DNA of 64,000 nucleotides from Gammaproteobacteria bacterium 45_16_T64 (GTDB taxonomy: Bacteria > Pseudomonadota > Gammaproteobacteria > Pseudomonadales > Ketobacteraceae). Both the position numbers and the translations under genes were made by a program. Positions within the stretch are counted from its first letter, which is position 1, and every line of letters starts with the position of its first letter. The DNA is taken from positions 248,001 to 312,000 of the forward strand of contig MABD01000009.1 in assembly GCA_002162955.1 (NCBI GenBank). Direction: 5' to 3'. Shown here piece by piece: positions 27,178 to 39,739 of the stretch. The notes beneath the pieces are model-generated. The model saw nothing but the letters and a program-made list of their open reading frames with translations, was not told the DNA's origin and ran no database searches.

Positions 27178-29841
27178 TTATGAAAATGCCGGGTTGGCTT
27201 TGTCGGGATCTATATTAAAGCGCGCAATCGCCTCTGCGACTTTACTGCGACCAATAAGGCCTTTATCTGCTAGGGCATTAAGTGCCGCGACAGTGATAAA
27301 ATATCGATCAACTTCGAAAAAGTGACGCAAACTTTCTCGGGAATCACTCCTACCGAAACCATCAGTACCCAGCGAGGTATAGTGATTCCGAACAAAAGGA
27401 CGAATTTGATCGGCATGAGTCTTAATATAATCAGTCGCGGCGATAACAGGTGATTTATGTGAACGTAAAAGTTGCGTTACATACGGAGCCCTTGCGTCTT
27501 CATCAGGATGAAGCATATTCCAACGCTGCACCTCCAATCCTTCTTTTCGTAGCTCGGTAAAGCTAGTAACACTCCAAATATTTGAAGATACACCATACAC
27601 ATCATGCAATAAATCCGCTGCAGCCTCTACTTCACGCAAAATGGTTCCGCTGCCGAGCAATTGCACTTTAAGTTTGTTGCTGCTGGTGGTTTCTTTGAAT
27701 AAGTACATACCTTTAAGAATGCCTTCTTCAGCACCTTCAGGCATCGCAGGGTGTACATAGTTTTCATTCATCACCGACAAATAATAAAACACACTCTCTT
27801 TTTCTTGGTACATGCGACGTAAACCATCGTGCATGATTACCGCCAACTCATATGCATAGGCAGGATCATAAGCTACGCAGTTTGGAATGGTTGACGCCAA
27901 CACATGACCGTGGCCATCTTGGTGCTGCAAACCCTCTCCGTTGAGAGTTGTTCTGCCAGCTGTCGCGCCAATCAAAAAGCCTCGCGCCTGAGAATCGCCC
28001 GCAGCCCACGCCAAATCACCGATGCGCTGAAACCCAAACATCGAGTAAAAAATATAAAACGGGATCATTGGAAAGTTATTAACAGAATACGATGTCGCTG
28101 CGGCTATCCAAGCAGACATTGCTCCAGCTTCATTTATTCCCTCTTCGAGAATGCGCCCCTTTTTATCTTCTCGATAATACATTACCTGTGCAGCATCTTC
28201 GGGTTTATATAATTGCCCTACTGAGGAATATATACCTAGCTGCCTAAACATACCTTCCATACCAAAAGTTCTTGCTTCATCCGGTACAATGGGTACCACA
28301 CGCTCACCGATACTTTTCTGCTTAATCAACGATGACATCATTCTTACAAATGCCATCGTAGTCGACATTTCGCGGCCGTTGGAGCCTTCAATAAGATTAC
28401 CGAACACACCTAACTCTGGTATTTCGAGTGCTTCACAATCGGTACGTCGCTGAGGGATATGCCCTCCCAACGCCTTGCGTCGCTCTCGCATATAGCGCAT
28501 CTCAACACTATCTTCCGCCGGCCGATAGAACGGAACTTTTTTCAATTCCTCATCATCAAATGGCATATCAAAACGATCACGGAAAGCTCTCAAACTATCC
28601 ATGTCTAGCTTCTTTATACCATGGGTATTATTTTGAGCTTCACCGGTGCCTGTACCGTAACCTTTAATCGTTTTCGCCAAAATAACCGTTGGCTGCCCTT
28701 TATGCTTTACTGCTTTATTGTATGCCGCATACATCTTGTAAGGATCATGGCCGCCGCGATTCAAGTCATAAATTTCATCGTCTGACATATCCGCAACCAT
28801 TTCCTTCAGCTCAGGATACTTGTTGAAGAAATGCTCCCGTGTATACGCGCCACCATGGGTTTTATACGCTTGATACTCACCATCGACAACTTCTTCCATG
28901 CGCTTGCGTAACACACCGGTCTTATCTTTTGCCAACAGAGGATCCCAACGTCGCCCCCATATAACTTTGATAACGTTCCAGCCTGCGCCCCTAAAGATGC
29001 CCTCCAGTTCTTGAATAATTTTGCCATTACCACGTACAGGACCATCTAGGCGTTGCAAATTACAGTTAATCACAAACACCAAATTATCCAGCTTTTCTCT
29101 ACCTGCAAGTGAGATAACACCAAGGGATTCTGGCTCATCCGTTTCACCATCACCAAGATAAGCCCACACCTTGCGATCATCATCCTTCTTGATTAATTCG
29201 CGATTTTGGAGGTACTTCATAAAATGGGCTTGGTATATCGCCTGAATTGGCCCAAGTCCCATTGATACTGTTGGGAACTGCCAAAAGTCCGGCATCAACC
29301 AGGGGTGCGGGTAGGAAGATAAGCCCTTACCATCCACTTCCCGACGATAGTTAATTAATTGCTCTTCTGTTAGGCGCCCTTCAACAAATGCCCTCGCATA
29401 TATTCCGGGGGAGCTGTGCCCTTGGAAAAAGACCAAGTCACCACCGTGATACTCGCTGGGTGCATTAAAGAAATGGTTAAAAGCAACATCTAGCAATGTT
29501 GCTGATGACGCAAAACTGGATATATGACCGCCCAGTTCATCATCCGTTAGATTCGCTCGCATCACCATAGCCAAGGCATTCCAACGAATTAATGAACGCA
29601 CACGCCGCTCTATGTACGGGTCACCCGCGTATGCCGCCTCATCAGTTGGAGCAATAGAATTTAGGTATGGAGTATTAAGGTTGGACAGCTGAACACCACT
29701 ACGTCGTGCATGCTCTGATAGTCGTTCTAACAAATATTGGGCTCTATCTGAGCCTTCCGATAACAGCACTGACTCAAAGGCATCTAGCCATTCTGCTGTT
29801 TCTGCTGCATCAATATCGTCATAGAAACGTTCCGTTGACAT
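27178..29841 (-). CDS. aceE: Pyruvate dehydrogenase E1, homodimeric type
   Basis: Thiamine-diphosphate enzyme that decarboxylates pyruvate and acetylates the lipoyl groups of AceF. The 887-residue length is normal. Landmarks are FFQGHSSPGIYARAFVEGR, the ThDP motif GDGETDEPESLG through NCNLQRLDGPVRGNGKI, and RDRFDMPFDDEELKKVPFYRP. The ATG is preceded by GGGGAG. The 280 bases upstream (29842-30121) hold the promoter region; I see no pdhR gene and no clear operator there. The E3 subunit gene is not in the window. Confidence 0.98.
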   Translation of the reverse strand: MSTERFYDDIDAAETAEWLDAFESVLLSEGSDRAQYLLERLSEHARRSGVQLSNLNTPYLNSIAPTDEAAYAGDPYIERRVRSLIRWNALAMVMRANLTDDELGGHISSFASSATLLDVAFNHFFNAPSEYHGGDLVFFQGHSSPGIYARAFVEGRLTEEQLINYRREVDGKGLSSYPHPWLMPDFWQFPTVSMGLGPIQAIYQAHFMKYLQNRELIKKDDDRKVWAYLGDGETDEPESLGVISLAGREKLDNLVFVINCNLQRLDGPVRGNGKIIQELEGIFRGAGWNVIKVIWGRRWDPLLAKDKTGVLRKRMEEVVDGEYQAYKTHGGAYTREHFFNKYPELKEMVADMSDDEIYDLNRGGHDPYKMYAAYNKAVKHKGQPTVILAKTIKGYGTGTGEAQNNTHGIKKLDMDSLRAFRDRFDMPFDDEELKKVPFYRPAEDSVEMRYMRERRKALGGHIPQRRTDCEALEIPELGVFGNLIEGSNGREMSTTMAFVRMMSSLIKQKSIGERVVPIVPDEARTFGMEGMFRQLGIYSSVGQLYKPEDAAQVMYYREDKKGRILEEGINEAGAMSAWIAAATSYSVNNFPMIPFYIFYSMFGFQRIGDLAWAAGDSQARGFLIGATAGRTTLNGEGLQHQDGHGHVLASTIPNCVAYDPAYAYELAVIMHDGLRRMYQEKESVFYYLSVMNENYVHPAMPEGAEEGILKGMYLFKETTSSNKLKVQLLGSGTILREVEAAADLLHDVYGVSSNIWSVTSFTELRKEGLEVQRWNMLHPDEDARAPYVTQLLRSHKSPVIAATDYIKTHADQIRPFVRNHYTSLGTDGFGRSDSRESLRHFFEVDRYFITVAALNALADKGLIGRSKVAEAIARFNIDPDKANPAFS

Positions 29842-30121
29842 GCTTTCTTACTCCCCATCAAACAAAAATTATGTCATGCCATGTATTTAGCATGAGGACT
29901 TACATACGCCTACAGGTATACAGCGTAATCCAGGTGGAACTCTTATGATCCGCGGCATTGTACCGAATTAGACCGCGCAGTCACACCCAAACATTAAATA
30001 TCAAGCATCATTATTGCAACAAACTATTAACAGCTGATTAAAGTATAGGGGGAATGACTGAAATTGCGTTCATTTGTACTCAGATTCGACGCATTTAGAC
30101 TCAAATAGGATCAACCAATCG

Positions 30122-31012
30122 CTACAGACCAAGTCCAAGAAGGGAGAGTATTGCAATAGCAATCACCCAAAATATCAGCACATTACTCTTCAAATCCTGA
30201 ACTGCGTGGATACGACTAGAGCCTTCTGAAGCCAATAATTCCTGATCATCTGGCAACTCATCAAATTCCAGTCCCACCTTTGTAGCAAGCTTTAGCACAA
30301 TTTCCGCTTCTCGATCTGTCACTCGGTATCGCCTAAAAGCCACCGCCAGTGCTTTTCGGCTAAAACACATTAACGCAATACTGAGAGCGATTAATCTTGC
30401 AGAAATACCATCCAAAGCTTGCAGGAATTCTTGAGCAATTTTTCGCCACGGAGGGAGTGAGGTTTTCTCCTTTCCTGAGTCAATATAAGGGTTGGCCGCA
30501 ATATACGTCATGATATACATCACCAGTCCACCACTACCAAAAATTGCAAACCAGAATATTGGGGCAAAGAGTAATTGATTAATCCTAAGTAAAAAAAGCG
30601 TCACAGTTTGAGAAAGCATCTCTGAGGGGCTGACTATTTTCGAAAGATGGAGCAGCTTTTCACCGTGCACATAAGCGGCCTGCCATTCTTGTGCACGCCA
30701 ACGTTTTAAGAATGGCTGCATGGCACTTTCCAATTGCCTATCGCCAATAATAGAAGACAATAAGACGGCACTAATCGCTAGATCTACAAAGTCATAAAAC
30801 CAAGATGTTTGGAAAGTACCTATATACCAACACATCAGCATAGGAGGGATCACAAAGGCGCCATAATGCACCGCCGGGTGAAAACGCTGCCACACCCCCC
30901 AACGACTGAACGCTGACAAATAGCGAACTCCCCACCACTCTTCCTTTAAATAATCTGGAACGACGGCTTGGCGAGTCGCGAACAAAGCTAACAATATGGC
31001 TAATAAGGTCAT
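30122..31012 (-). CDS. ampE: AmpE-like inner-membrane protein
   Basis: A 296-residue protein with an N-terminal hydrophobic helix, another pair around residues 50-90, further segments near 155-175 and 210-235, and a C-terminal helix (VLIFWVIAIAILSLLGLGL). The pattern of FSRWGVWQRFHPAVHYG, WYIGTFQTSWFYDFVDLAISAVLLS and the RLIALSIALMCFSRKALAVAF region matches AmpE, the membrane partner encoded after ampD, proposed to sense signals in beta-lactamase induction. Its location 69 bases after ampD is the main support, because the sequence family is variable. Confidence 0.85.
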   Translation of the reverse strand: MTLLAILLALFATRQAVVPDYLKEEWWGVRYLSAFSRWGVWQRFHPAVHYGAFVIPPMLMCWYIGTFQTSWFYDFVDLAISAVLLSSIIGDRQLESAMQPFLKRWRAQEWQAAYVHGEKLLHLSKIVSPSEMLSQTVTLFLLRINQLLFAPIFWFAIFGSGGLVMYIMTYIAANPYIDSGKEKTSLPPWRKIAQEFLQALDGISARLIALSIALMCFSRKALAVAFRRYRVTDREAEIVLKLATKVGLEFDELPDDQELLASEGSSRIHAVQDLKSNVLIFWVIAIAILSLLGLGL

Positions 31013-31081
31013 GTTTTAATTATAGATTATGTGGATTAGTACGCCCAAAAATAACGAGACTCCATTTAAATCCGTTCCATT

Positions 31082-31630
31082 CTAGCTTGCAAGTACTTTA
31101 CGAAAATACTGCCAATCGAAACCAGAACCAGGATCGCTTTTTCGTCCTGGGGCAATATCTGAATGGCCCGTTATATTATCAAAGCCCAATCCAGGGTAAT
31201 AATCAACCAGCGCTCTCACAACCGTCACCAAATGTTGATACTGAGCTTCCTCAAAACTATCGGTATCAGTGCCTTCCAGCTCTATTCCAATTGAATAATC
31301 GTTGCAGTTACTTCTTCCCTTATATTCAGACTTTCCAGCATGCCAGGCCCGCCTATCAAAGGGCACAAATTGAACAACTTCACCGGTTCGCCGAATTAAC
31401 AAATGGGCAGAGACCTCCATCCCCTCAATTTCCTGAAAATACGGATGTTCATTCACATCCAAACAATTGGTAAAAAAACGTTCGATTTCACCGCCACCAT
31501 ATTGTCCTGGCGGCAGACTTATCGAATGAAACACCACAAGAGATATATCTTCCGCAACCGGACGCAGTCCGTGGTTGGGCGATTCAACTTGTCGAGCTGA
31601 TTGTAAACGATGATTGTGAATGCGTAACAA
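31082..31630 (-). CDS. ampD: 1,6-anhydro-N-acetylmuramyl-L-alanine amidase
   Basis: AmpD is the cytoplasmic zinc amidase that cleaves stem peptides from anhydro-muropeptides imported by AmpG. The 182-residue protein has SLVVFHSISLPPGQYGG (first zinc His), ISAHLLIRRTGE-like strand, SIGIELEGTDTDSFEEAQY, and GHSDIAPGRKSDPGSGFDW with the remaining ligands. The start is TTG at 31630, with GAGG eight bases before it and no in-frame ATG downstream of the preceding stop. It is in operon with ampE. Confidence 0.95.
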   Translation of the reverse strand: MLRIHNHRLQSARQVESPNHGLRPVAEDISLVVFHSISLPPGQYGGGEIERFFTNCLDVNEHPYFQEIEGMEVSAHLLIRRTGEVVQFVPFDRRAWHAGKSEYKGRSNCNDYSIGIELEGTDTDSFEEAQYQHLVTVVRALVDYYPGLGFDNITGHSDIAPGRKSDPGSGFDWQYFRKVLAS

Positions 31631-31685
31631 TTCCCATGCCTCTAGAATATTCGTTGATTATAGATTAGCCGTAAGACACTTTATC

Positions 31686-31714
31686 ACAAAAAGAAAAGGC
31701 CGCGCGAGGCGACC
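31686..31714 (-). terminator. Rho-independent terminator after the DUF1631 gene
   Basis: On the minus strand GGTCGC, a 5-base loop and GCGGCC (with one G-U pair) are followed by TTTTCTTTTT. It lies 37 bases past the DUF1631 stop and separates that gene from ampD. Confidence 0.8.
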
Positions 31715-31750
31715 CAAAAGCAGGAGATGATGAATATCTGTCGTTTATAT

Positions 31751-34192
31751 TTATAATGCGGTTTGTCTTACTTTACGCAAACCTCCGATAACATTTTCTA
31801 ACGCCTTATCAAATAGCAAAGCATCATCGATTACACTAATACTCTTTTCCTTAAATGCATACGCAAGAGCCAATCGGCTATGCTCCGCCACCTTGATACC
31901 GCTGCGATTAACAAAGATCATCCTGTCAGCAGACTTAATATAAGCCGCTAACTTACACCTAACCGCGCTCTCCGGTCCTTTTTCTGGCGTCTCATTAATA
32001 TTGACCCAGCTACCTACCACCATGGATTCTGCTCGTAACCAGTCCTCATCATCCGAAGGTAACTCCACTAATGATGGCGCAGCCTTCGCAGGGCTCTTTG
32101 GCTTTCTCGTAATATCCAGTGAGGTCACTCTAGGCTCAGGAGCGCTTTGCTTACTCAATTCTGGGTCTGGTGACTTTTTGGTGATCTTTCCTATTTTATG
32201 GATATCCTGAGAGATTGCCTCCAGCAAACTATCGATAGCATCGGTATCGTCAGCCACGTCTCCATTATTCGAGGCGGCGTTTTGAGTAAGAACCTCTCGT
32301 TGAACGGCCTCCAATGCTGTAATCAACTCATTAGCTTCAAATGGGTTAAACGAAATACTATCGAAGCCTTCCCGTAGACGCTTTAATAACATGGGCTCCA
32401 TGTCATACAGGTATTTACGTTCATTTTCATTTTCTGGTGTGGTCACGCTACGAATTAGGTGATTAACCACCATTACTTTTTTCTGAAAATCCCTCGATCC
32501 GCTACCCTCTTTGAGGTGGGACAAGTAAAGCACTTTGCTCCAAGGGCCCGACAATATTTTAGTCACTGCTTCTGGTAGTGCATTATTGCCAATACAATCG
32601 GTAATGGCCTTCTCAGTGGCCAACTTTGCCACGTCCGATTTAGCTCGCCCTTCTTCTGCAGTCTTCGTCCGTTGCTCGATGAGTACCGCTCGACGAGTAT
32701 CTACGTCCATGAATTCCGAGAAGTCCTTTTCAAGAGCCTCAAAGACAGTCACATCATCGGTAAAATCATTTAATATTTGCTGCACAATTGTACGAATTTT
32801 CTCGTATACAGGATCCTTCGCTAACTTTACCTTAATACCTGACAAGCCGATCCCCGCACGAGCCAAGCCATTAAGTAACTTGCGAGCTGGATGAGTACTA
32901 CGGGTAAAAAATGACTGATCTAACATGGCCACTTTGATCATAGGTATCTGCAAACGGCCAATCAATACTTTGACTGGCGCCGGCAAGCTTCGATCATCCA
33001 ATATAAAATCAAACAACATCGACACGAGATTAATCACATCTGAATTAGCATCGGTGACTTTCTCTGGCCCCCGCTTCACTTCTCGCTTTTGATAAAACTT
33101 ATTAAGTACATCAGGTACCGGCACCGAGGAAATATGATCACTATTAATATCCGATGCTAGCGTTGGCTGCGCACTCTCTATACGAGAAAGCACACTAATC
33201 AAGTCGGAAAGTTCGACCGCTTTCGCGCTGGGCAGCAATGATCCGATTGTGGGGTTTGATAGGCTTGCTGCCCCCATCGAAAATGACGAACCTCGAATCG
33301 ATGCCATCAATTCATGCACCTGCCCCGCTAATACCTCTACATTATTACCCTGAGGTGCATAACCCACTGCTGGACTTTCATTCTCAGTGGTTGGCACACC
33401 AGGAACAACCGTCGGAGCTTGCTGTGATGATGCCGCACTTTGTTGCGCTGGATTGCGGCCAGGGGCTTGATGATCTTTGAGCTCAGTTAACACACCTGCG
33501 CCAATAAGCAATTGATTGCAACGTTCCAATATCTGCTGGTAGTTATTTAATACATGTCGCTCAAAAAGCTTATAGACAATAAGTTTGTGCTTTATTTCAC
33601 AGGTTAACTCGTCCAATGATTCGCGGAAGGCTCCACAAATATGCTTTGGAGCTAAAGGAATTGTGGAGCTAGAAACGGTGACATTAATTGCGAGAAGATC
33701 CAAACGCTGGGTCAAATGCTGCAAACTACGAGTATTTTCATCGGCCGCGCGGGACACCATCGACTCAACAGCAACATTCTCTTCGACTTCATCCACCTGC
33801 ATAATGGACAATTCTTCCACACTAGCAATAGCTTCCATCGTTGGAGTATTCAACGCAGATAGAGGGTCCGGGAAATCTTTAAATAGTTTAGCAATGTGTC
33901 TGTAGAATTTTCTCTCGATATTCTTTCGCTGAAGGCGTACCTCACGCATCGCGGCTAAATCAGCTTCTTGATCTTGGTTGCTTCCTGCCTTTTCAGCACA
34001 CTCAAAAAACACATCATCCGCTTGGCCAAACATGGTAGCCATTAGCCCATGCAAATCTTCAAGAGCAATATTACGCAGCTTCACATAAGCGGAAGGCAAT
34101 CGAAGATGTTGCGAGGCATCCTTATTCTCCATATGCACACCTTTAGCTGCTGCTGTATTGGTTACACATTTAAGGTTGGGCTTAGTTGCCAT
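31751..34192 (-). CDS. DUF1631 family protein
   Basis: An 813-residue, largely helical cytoplasmic protein. The region around residues 330-600 contains the DUF1631 landmarks: NVVSM-like DVINLVSMLFDFILDDRSLPAPVKVLIGRLQ... and SFFTRSTHPARKLLN, followed by a segment on TAEEGRAKSDVAKLATEKA. The C-terminus (about 690-813) looks like a PilZ-like or small beta domain, with VGSWVNINETPEKG and DRMIFVNRSGIKV. The family is of unknown function and common near c-di-GMP systems. I took ATG 34192 (AGG eight bases before); a GTG two codons upstream is also possible. Confidence 0.85.
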   Translation of the reverse strand: MATKPNLKCVTNTAAAKGVHMENKDASQHLRLPSAYVKLRNIALEDLHGLMATMFGQADDVFFECAEKAGSNQDQEADLAAMREVRLQRKNIERKFYRHIAKLFKDFPDPLSALNTPTMEAIASVEELSIMQVDEVEENVAVESMVSRAADENTRSLQHLTQRLDLLAINVTVSSSTIPLAPKHICGAFRESLDELTCEIKHKLIVYKLFERHVLNNYQQILERCNQLLIGAGVLTELKDHQAPGRNPAQQSAASSQQAPTVVPGVPTTENESPAVGYAPQGNNVEVLAGQVHELMASIRGSSFSMGAASLSNPTIGSLLPSAKAVELSDLISVLSRIESAQPTLASDINSDHISSVPVPDVLNKFYQKREVKRGPEKVTDANSDVINLVSMLFDFILDDRSLPAPVKVLIGRLQIPMIKVAMLDQSFFTRSTHPARKLLNGLARAGIGLSGIKVKLAKDPVYEKIRTIVQQILNDFTDDVTVFEALEKDFSEFMDVDTRRAVLIEQRTKTAEEGRAKSDVAKLATEKAITDCIGNNALPEAVTKILSGPWSKVLYLSHLKEGSGSRDFQKKVMVVNHLIRSVTTPENENERKYLYDMEPMLLKRLREGFDSISFNPFEANELITALEAVQREVLTQNAASNNGDVADDTDAIDSLLEAISQDIHKIGKITKKSPDPELSKQSAPEPRVTSLDITRKPKSPAKAAPSLVELPSDDEDWLRAESMVVGSWVNINETPEKGPESAVRCKLAAYIKSADRMIFVNRSGIKVAEHSRLALAYAFKEKSISVIDDALLFDKALENVIGGLRKVRQTAL

Positions 34193-34548
34193 ATTCACGC
34201 CTTCGTTAAGTTATCACTTCAAAAAGTTGTGTCTAAAAGTATGCTCTGGCTTGATGACACTTCACGTCACTTTGGGCATTAAATAGTCACTCTTCACCCA
34301 ACATTTTCAGTATAGGCTTATGAATTGTACAAAATAGGGCTAAAACACGGATGCGTGACTCTATTCACACAAAAAGCGTCTCTTTTTTGATCAAAAAAAG
34401 ACAGATTATTGACATTTATATGCTGATAAAATCATTCAGTTTTGTAAGTAATTGATGCTATACAGGTTTACGGGATTTGGCGTAAACTTCAAAACTAAAT
34501 GACTTTTTCTCCTGCTTCCCTCACAAATCGACTATTAAGGCCTACATC
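34193..34548. other. 356-base intergenic region between the DUF1631 gene and the symporter
   Basis: Holds divergent promoters for the DUF1631 gene and the AGCS symporter. Visible features are an AT-rich palindrome (CTTTTTTGA/TCAAAAAAAG, 34382-34400), a TTGACA hexamer (34409-34414) without a well-spaced -10 box, and a 7-bp inverted repeat GTTTACG/CGTAAAC with an 8-base loop (34466-34487) about 60 bases before the symporter start. No glycine or other riboswitch consensus was recognised and no convincing small gene. Confidence 0.5.
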
Positions 34549-36743
<2,195 letters not shown>

Positions 36744-36781
36744 TCGTCGTTTTTTAGTAGTTCCGTTCGAAAGTCCCCGTT

Positions 36782-36843
36782 TATAAGGTTGTAATCGTAA
36801 GAATTGAGGTCACGATCTCAATTCTTACGATTACAACCTTATA
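36782..36843. repeat. 27-bp perfect inverted repeat downstream of nadC
   Basis: The left arm (36782-36808) begins TATAAGGTTGTAATCG and its exact reverse complement fills 36817-36843; the 8-base loop is GTCACGAT. No T-run follows on either strand, so it is not a standard rho-independent terminator, though the long stem could halt transcription. It stands at the border between nadC and the sugar cluster. No copy was noticed elsewhere in the window. Confidence 0.9.
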
Positions 36844-37009
36844 TAGTTGAGAAACAACCAATTACCACTACAATTACCTATAACTTCAAATAATTACCAG
36901 CATGTATTATGCAGTTAATACAACGACATACTTATTTATTAACGACAGAAAAATCGTCCAACCCCCAAATACCCATTGTTTATTTAACACATAGGCGAAA
37001 CTACTTGTT

Positions 37010-37963
37010 ATGAGTTCCTTTGCATTGATTGGTGCCGCTGGTTATGTCGCACCCCGCCATATGAGGGCGATAAAAGACACCGAAAACGAATTGGTAGCGG
37101 CACTGGATCCAAATGATTCTGTCGGTGTGATTGACAGCTTCTTTCCAAGCGCACACTTTTTTACTGAATTTGAGCGATTTGATCGCCACATTGACAAATT
37201 GAGGCGTCACAAAAACTCTAAAAGTATCGATTATTTCACCATATGCTCTCCAAACTACTTGCACGATTCCCACGTCAGGTTCGCCTTACGTTCAGGGGCC
37301 GATGCTATTTGTGAGAAACCCTTGGTTTTGAATCCATGGAATATTGACGGTCTGAAAGAAATTGAATCAGACACAGGGAAACGGATACATACTATATTGC
37401 AACTTCGCCTTCACCCTTCAATCATTCGTCTAAAACAGGATGTTGCTCTTGCCAAAGCAGATAAAAAGCATGATGTAGAGCTGACTTACATTACTTCAAG
37501 GGGGCGATGGTATATGAACTCCTGGAAAGGAGATGTACGCAAGTCAGGCGGGATTGCCACCAATATTGGCGTTCATTTTTTTGATATGCTGCACTACATA
37601 TTCGGTTCAGTCCAAAAAAGCACTGTCCACTCTTGTTCCGAGTCCACTAGCTCAGGTTTAATTGAGTACGAAAATGCTCGCGTTCGATGGTTTCTTTCAA
37701 TTGATAGTGCATATATTCCCGATGAAATACTGGCTAAAGGTCAACGCACCTACAGAAGTATTACTGTAGACACAAAGGAAGTTGAGTTTTCAGACGGTTT
37801 CACTGACTTACACACTCAAAGTTATCAAAAAATCTTAGACAACAAAGGATTTGGGCTCGAAGATAATAGAACCGCTATTGAAACTGTCGCAGACATTAGG
37901 AACGCCTCCCCCGTTGGTCTACAGGGAGACTACCACCCATTTCTCAAAATCTCACCGAGCTGA
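37010..37963 (+). CDS. wbpB: Gfo/Idh/MocA oxidoreductase, WbpB/WlbA-like
   Basis: In the WbpB (WlbA) reaction UDP-GlcNAc uronic acid is oxidised at C3. The 317-residue protein has an N-terminal Rossmann motif [21 protein letters not shown], the family CEKPL (residues 102-106), [16 protein letters not shown] and [15 protein letters not shown]. This combination is characteristic of the UDP-GlcNAcA 3-dehydrogenase group. It is the first of four plus-strand genes in the order B-D-E-I. The promoter lies in the gap behind the long inverted repeat; the ribosome-binding site is weak. WbpA, the dehydrogenase making the precursor, is not in the window. Confidence 0.88.
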   Translation: MSSFALIGAAGYVAPRHMRAIKDTENELVAALDPNDSVGVIDSFFPSAHFFTEFERFDRHIDKLRRHKNSKSIDYFTICSPNYLHDSHVRFALRSGADAICEKPLVLNPWNIDGLKEIESDTGKRIHTILQLRLHPSIIRLKQDVALAKADKKHDVELTYITSRGRWYMNSWKGDVRKSGGIATNIGVHFFDMLHYIFGSVQKSTVHSCSESTSSGLIEYENARVRWFLSIDSAYIPDEILAKGQRTYRSITVDTKEVEFSDGFTDLHTQSYQKILDNKGFGLEDNRTAIETVADIRNASPVGLQGDYHPFLKISPS

Positions 37964-37973
37964 GGGCGCCGCT

Positions 37974-38576
37974 TTGAGCGAATATTTCAAACATGACTCA
38001 GCAATAATCGACGAGGGTGCCATTATAGGTCGAGGATCAAGAATCTGGCACTGGACTCATATATCCCAAAATGCCAAGATTGGCGAAGATTGTTCATTCG
38101 GCCAAAACGTCTATGTCGGAAGCAAAGTAGTCATAGGAAACAATGTCAAAGTACAAAATAATGTGTCCATATACGATAACGTAACGTTAGAGGACAACGT
38201 ATTTTGTGGCCCCAGTATGGTATTCACAAATGTGTACAATCCAAGGGCCACTATTTCTCGCAAAGAGGAATATAAAAATACAACTGTAAGAGCTGGCGCA
38301 ACCCTAGGTGCTAATTGCACAATTATTTGTGGCGTAATAATCGGGAAATATGCTTTTGTTGGTGCAGGAGCAGTTATTAATAAGGACGTCTCCGATTACG
38401 CTTTAATGGTAGGTGTACCTGCAAAACAGATTGGGTGGATGAGCGAATATGGAGAACAGTTAGACTTACCACTTGAGGGAACAGCAAAGGCCACCTGCTC
38501 TCATACCGGTATAACATACTCTCTCACCGATCGAAAACTCACGATAGAGCAACAATCTTTCCGAAACGACAACTAG
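37974..38576 (+). CDS. wbpD: Sugar N-acetyltransferase, WbpD/WlbB-like
   Basis: A left-handed beta-helix acyltransferase expected to N-acetylate the 3-amino group formed by WbpE. From the TTG at 37974 (GAGGG eight bases upstream) the protein has 200 residues, beginning [20 protein letters not shown]. Hexapeptide repeats run from about 15 to 155 ([29 protein letters not shown]), with [17 protein letters not shown] in the loop typical of this family and [14 protein letters not shown] at the end. The open frame extends upstream into wbpB, but that part is a shadow of the neighbour. A TTG start here is an inference from spacing. Confidence 0.87.
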   Translation: MSEYFKHDSAIIDEGAIIGRGSRIWHWTHISQNAKIGEDCSFGQNVYVGSKVVIGNNVKVQNNVSIYDNVTLEDNVFCGPSMVFTNVYNPRATISRKEEYKNTTVRAGATLGANCTIICGVIIGKYAFVGAGAVINKDVSDYALMVGVPAKQIGWMSEYGEQLDLPLEGTAKATCSHTGITYSLTDRKLTIEQQSFRNDN

Positions 38577-38590
38577 AAAAGCATCTCGCC

Positions 38591-39739
38591 ATGAACTTTA
38601 TAGACCTTGGAGCCCAGTACTTAACGCTAAAAAAACGCATCGACAATCGAATTCAGGAGGTCCTCGATCATGGGCAATATATCATGGGCCCAGAGGTCTT
38701 TGACCTTGAACTGAAATTGGCGGAATATGTTGGCGTCAAGCATTGCATAAGTTGTGGGAATGGTACAGATGCTCTTCAATTGTCGTTGATGGCTCTAGGT
38801 GTAAGTTCGGGGGACGCGGTATTCTGTCCAACCTTCTCTTTTTTTGCTTCAGCGGAAGTCATCCCTCTCACGGGCTCAACGCCTAAATTTGTAGATGTGG
38901 ACCCGGGCACCTTTAATATCGACCCCGGCAACCTAGAGAAACAAATCGAAGAATGCATTAGCGAAGGAATACTCACTCCCAAAGCAATTATCGCTGTCAA
39001 CTTATTCGGCCTACCTGCCAACTATCCCCAAATTAAGAAAATCGCACAAAAGCATGGCCTTTTACTTATTGAGGATGCCGCCCAGGGGTTTGGCGGTAAG
39101 ATAGACAAACACCAAGCCTGCTCTTTTGGCGACCTATCGACAACAAGTTTCTTTCCTGCAAAACCTCTTGGGTGCTATGGTGATGGTGGCGCTATATTCA
39201 CCAATAATGACAAATATGCAGAGCGACTTAATTCACTGAGATCACACGGCAAAGGTGAAAATAAATATGACAATATCCGTATAGGTATGAATAGTCGTTT
39301 AGACACAATCCAGGCAGCTATCTTGTTGGAAAAGTTTAGCGTTTTCCCAAACGAACTCGAATCACGCGAAGAAATAGCGCGATCCTACACCGCAGCATTT
39401 AAGGACATAGCCTCAACACCAACATTTGATAATGCGTACTTTAGTTCCTGGGCTCAATACACACTAAAAGTAAATAATAGAAATGCTATCATCTCGGAAC
39501 TCTCCAAAAAAGGAATCCCAACATCTATCTATTATCAAACGTGCATACACAGCCAAACAGCGTTTGGTAACACATACTTAGAAAAGGACTTACCCGTCGC
39601 CAAAATGCTCTCATCTTCGGTGCTAAGCTTACCCATTCATCCTTACTTAAAGGAAAAAGAACAGCAACTAATTATCAGACAAGTAAGGAATGTATTGAAA
39701 CAATTCCCCCAGAATCCGGAGCTAGGTGTTAAGACATGA
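38591..39739 (+). CDS. wbpE: DegT/DnrJ/EryC1/StrS aminotransferase, WbpE-like
   Basis: A PLP enzyme expected to transaminate the C3-keto sugar with glutamate. The 382-residue protein starts MNFIDLGAQYLTLKKRID and shows CGNGTDALQLSLMALG, PTFSFFASAEVI, DAAQGFGG, the PLP Lys in TSFFPAKPLGCYGDGGAIF, and GMNSRLDTIQAAILL. It is 14 bases after wbpD and overlaps wbpI by four, so the four genes look translationally coupled. Confidence 0.92.
   Translation: MNFIDLGAQYLTLKKRIDNRIQEVLDHGQYIMGPEVFDLELKLAEYVGVKHCISCGNGTDALQLSLMALGVSSGDAVFCPTFSFFASAEVIPLTGSTPKFVDVDPGTFNIDPGNLEKQIEECISEGILTPKAIIAVNLFGLPANYPQIKKIAQKHGLLLIEDAAQGFGGKIDKHQACSFGDLSTTSFFPAKPLGCYGDGGAIFTNNDKYAERLNSLRSHGKGENKYDNIRIGMNSRLDTIQAAILLEKFSVFPNELESREEIARSYTAAFKDIASTPTFDNAYFSSWAQYTLKVNNRNAIISELSKKGIPTSIYYQTCIHSQTAFGNTYLEKDLPVAKMLSSSVLSLPIHPYLKEKEQQLIIRQVRNVLKQFPQNPELGVKT

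Noticed and set aside
29842-30121. Small gene or pdhR remnant upstream of aceE
   Set aside because: No open frame with a ribosome site or recognised family; treated as promoter region.
34193-34548. Glycine riboswitch before the AGCS symporter
   Set aside because: Symporters of this family can have one, but the conserved core elements were not seen.
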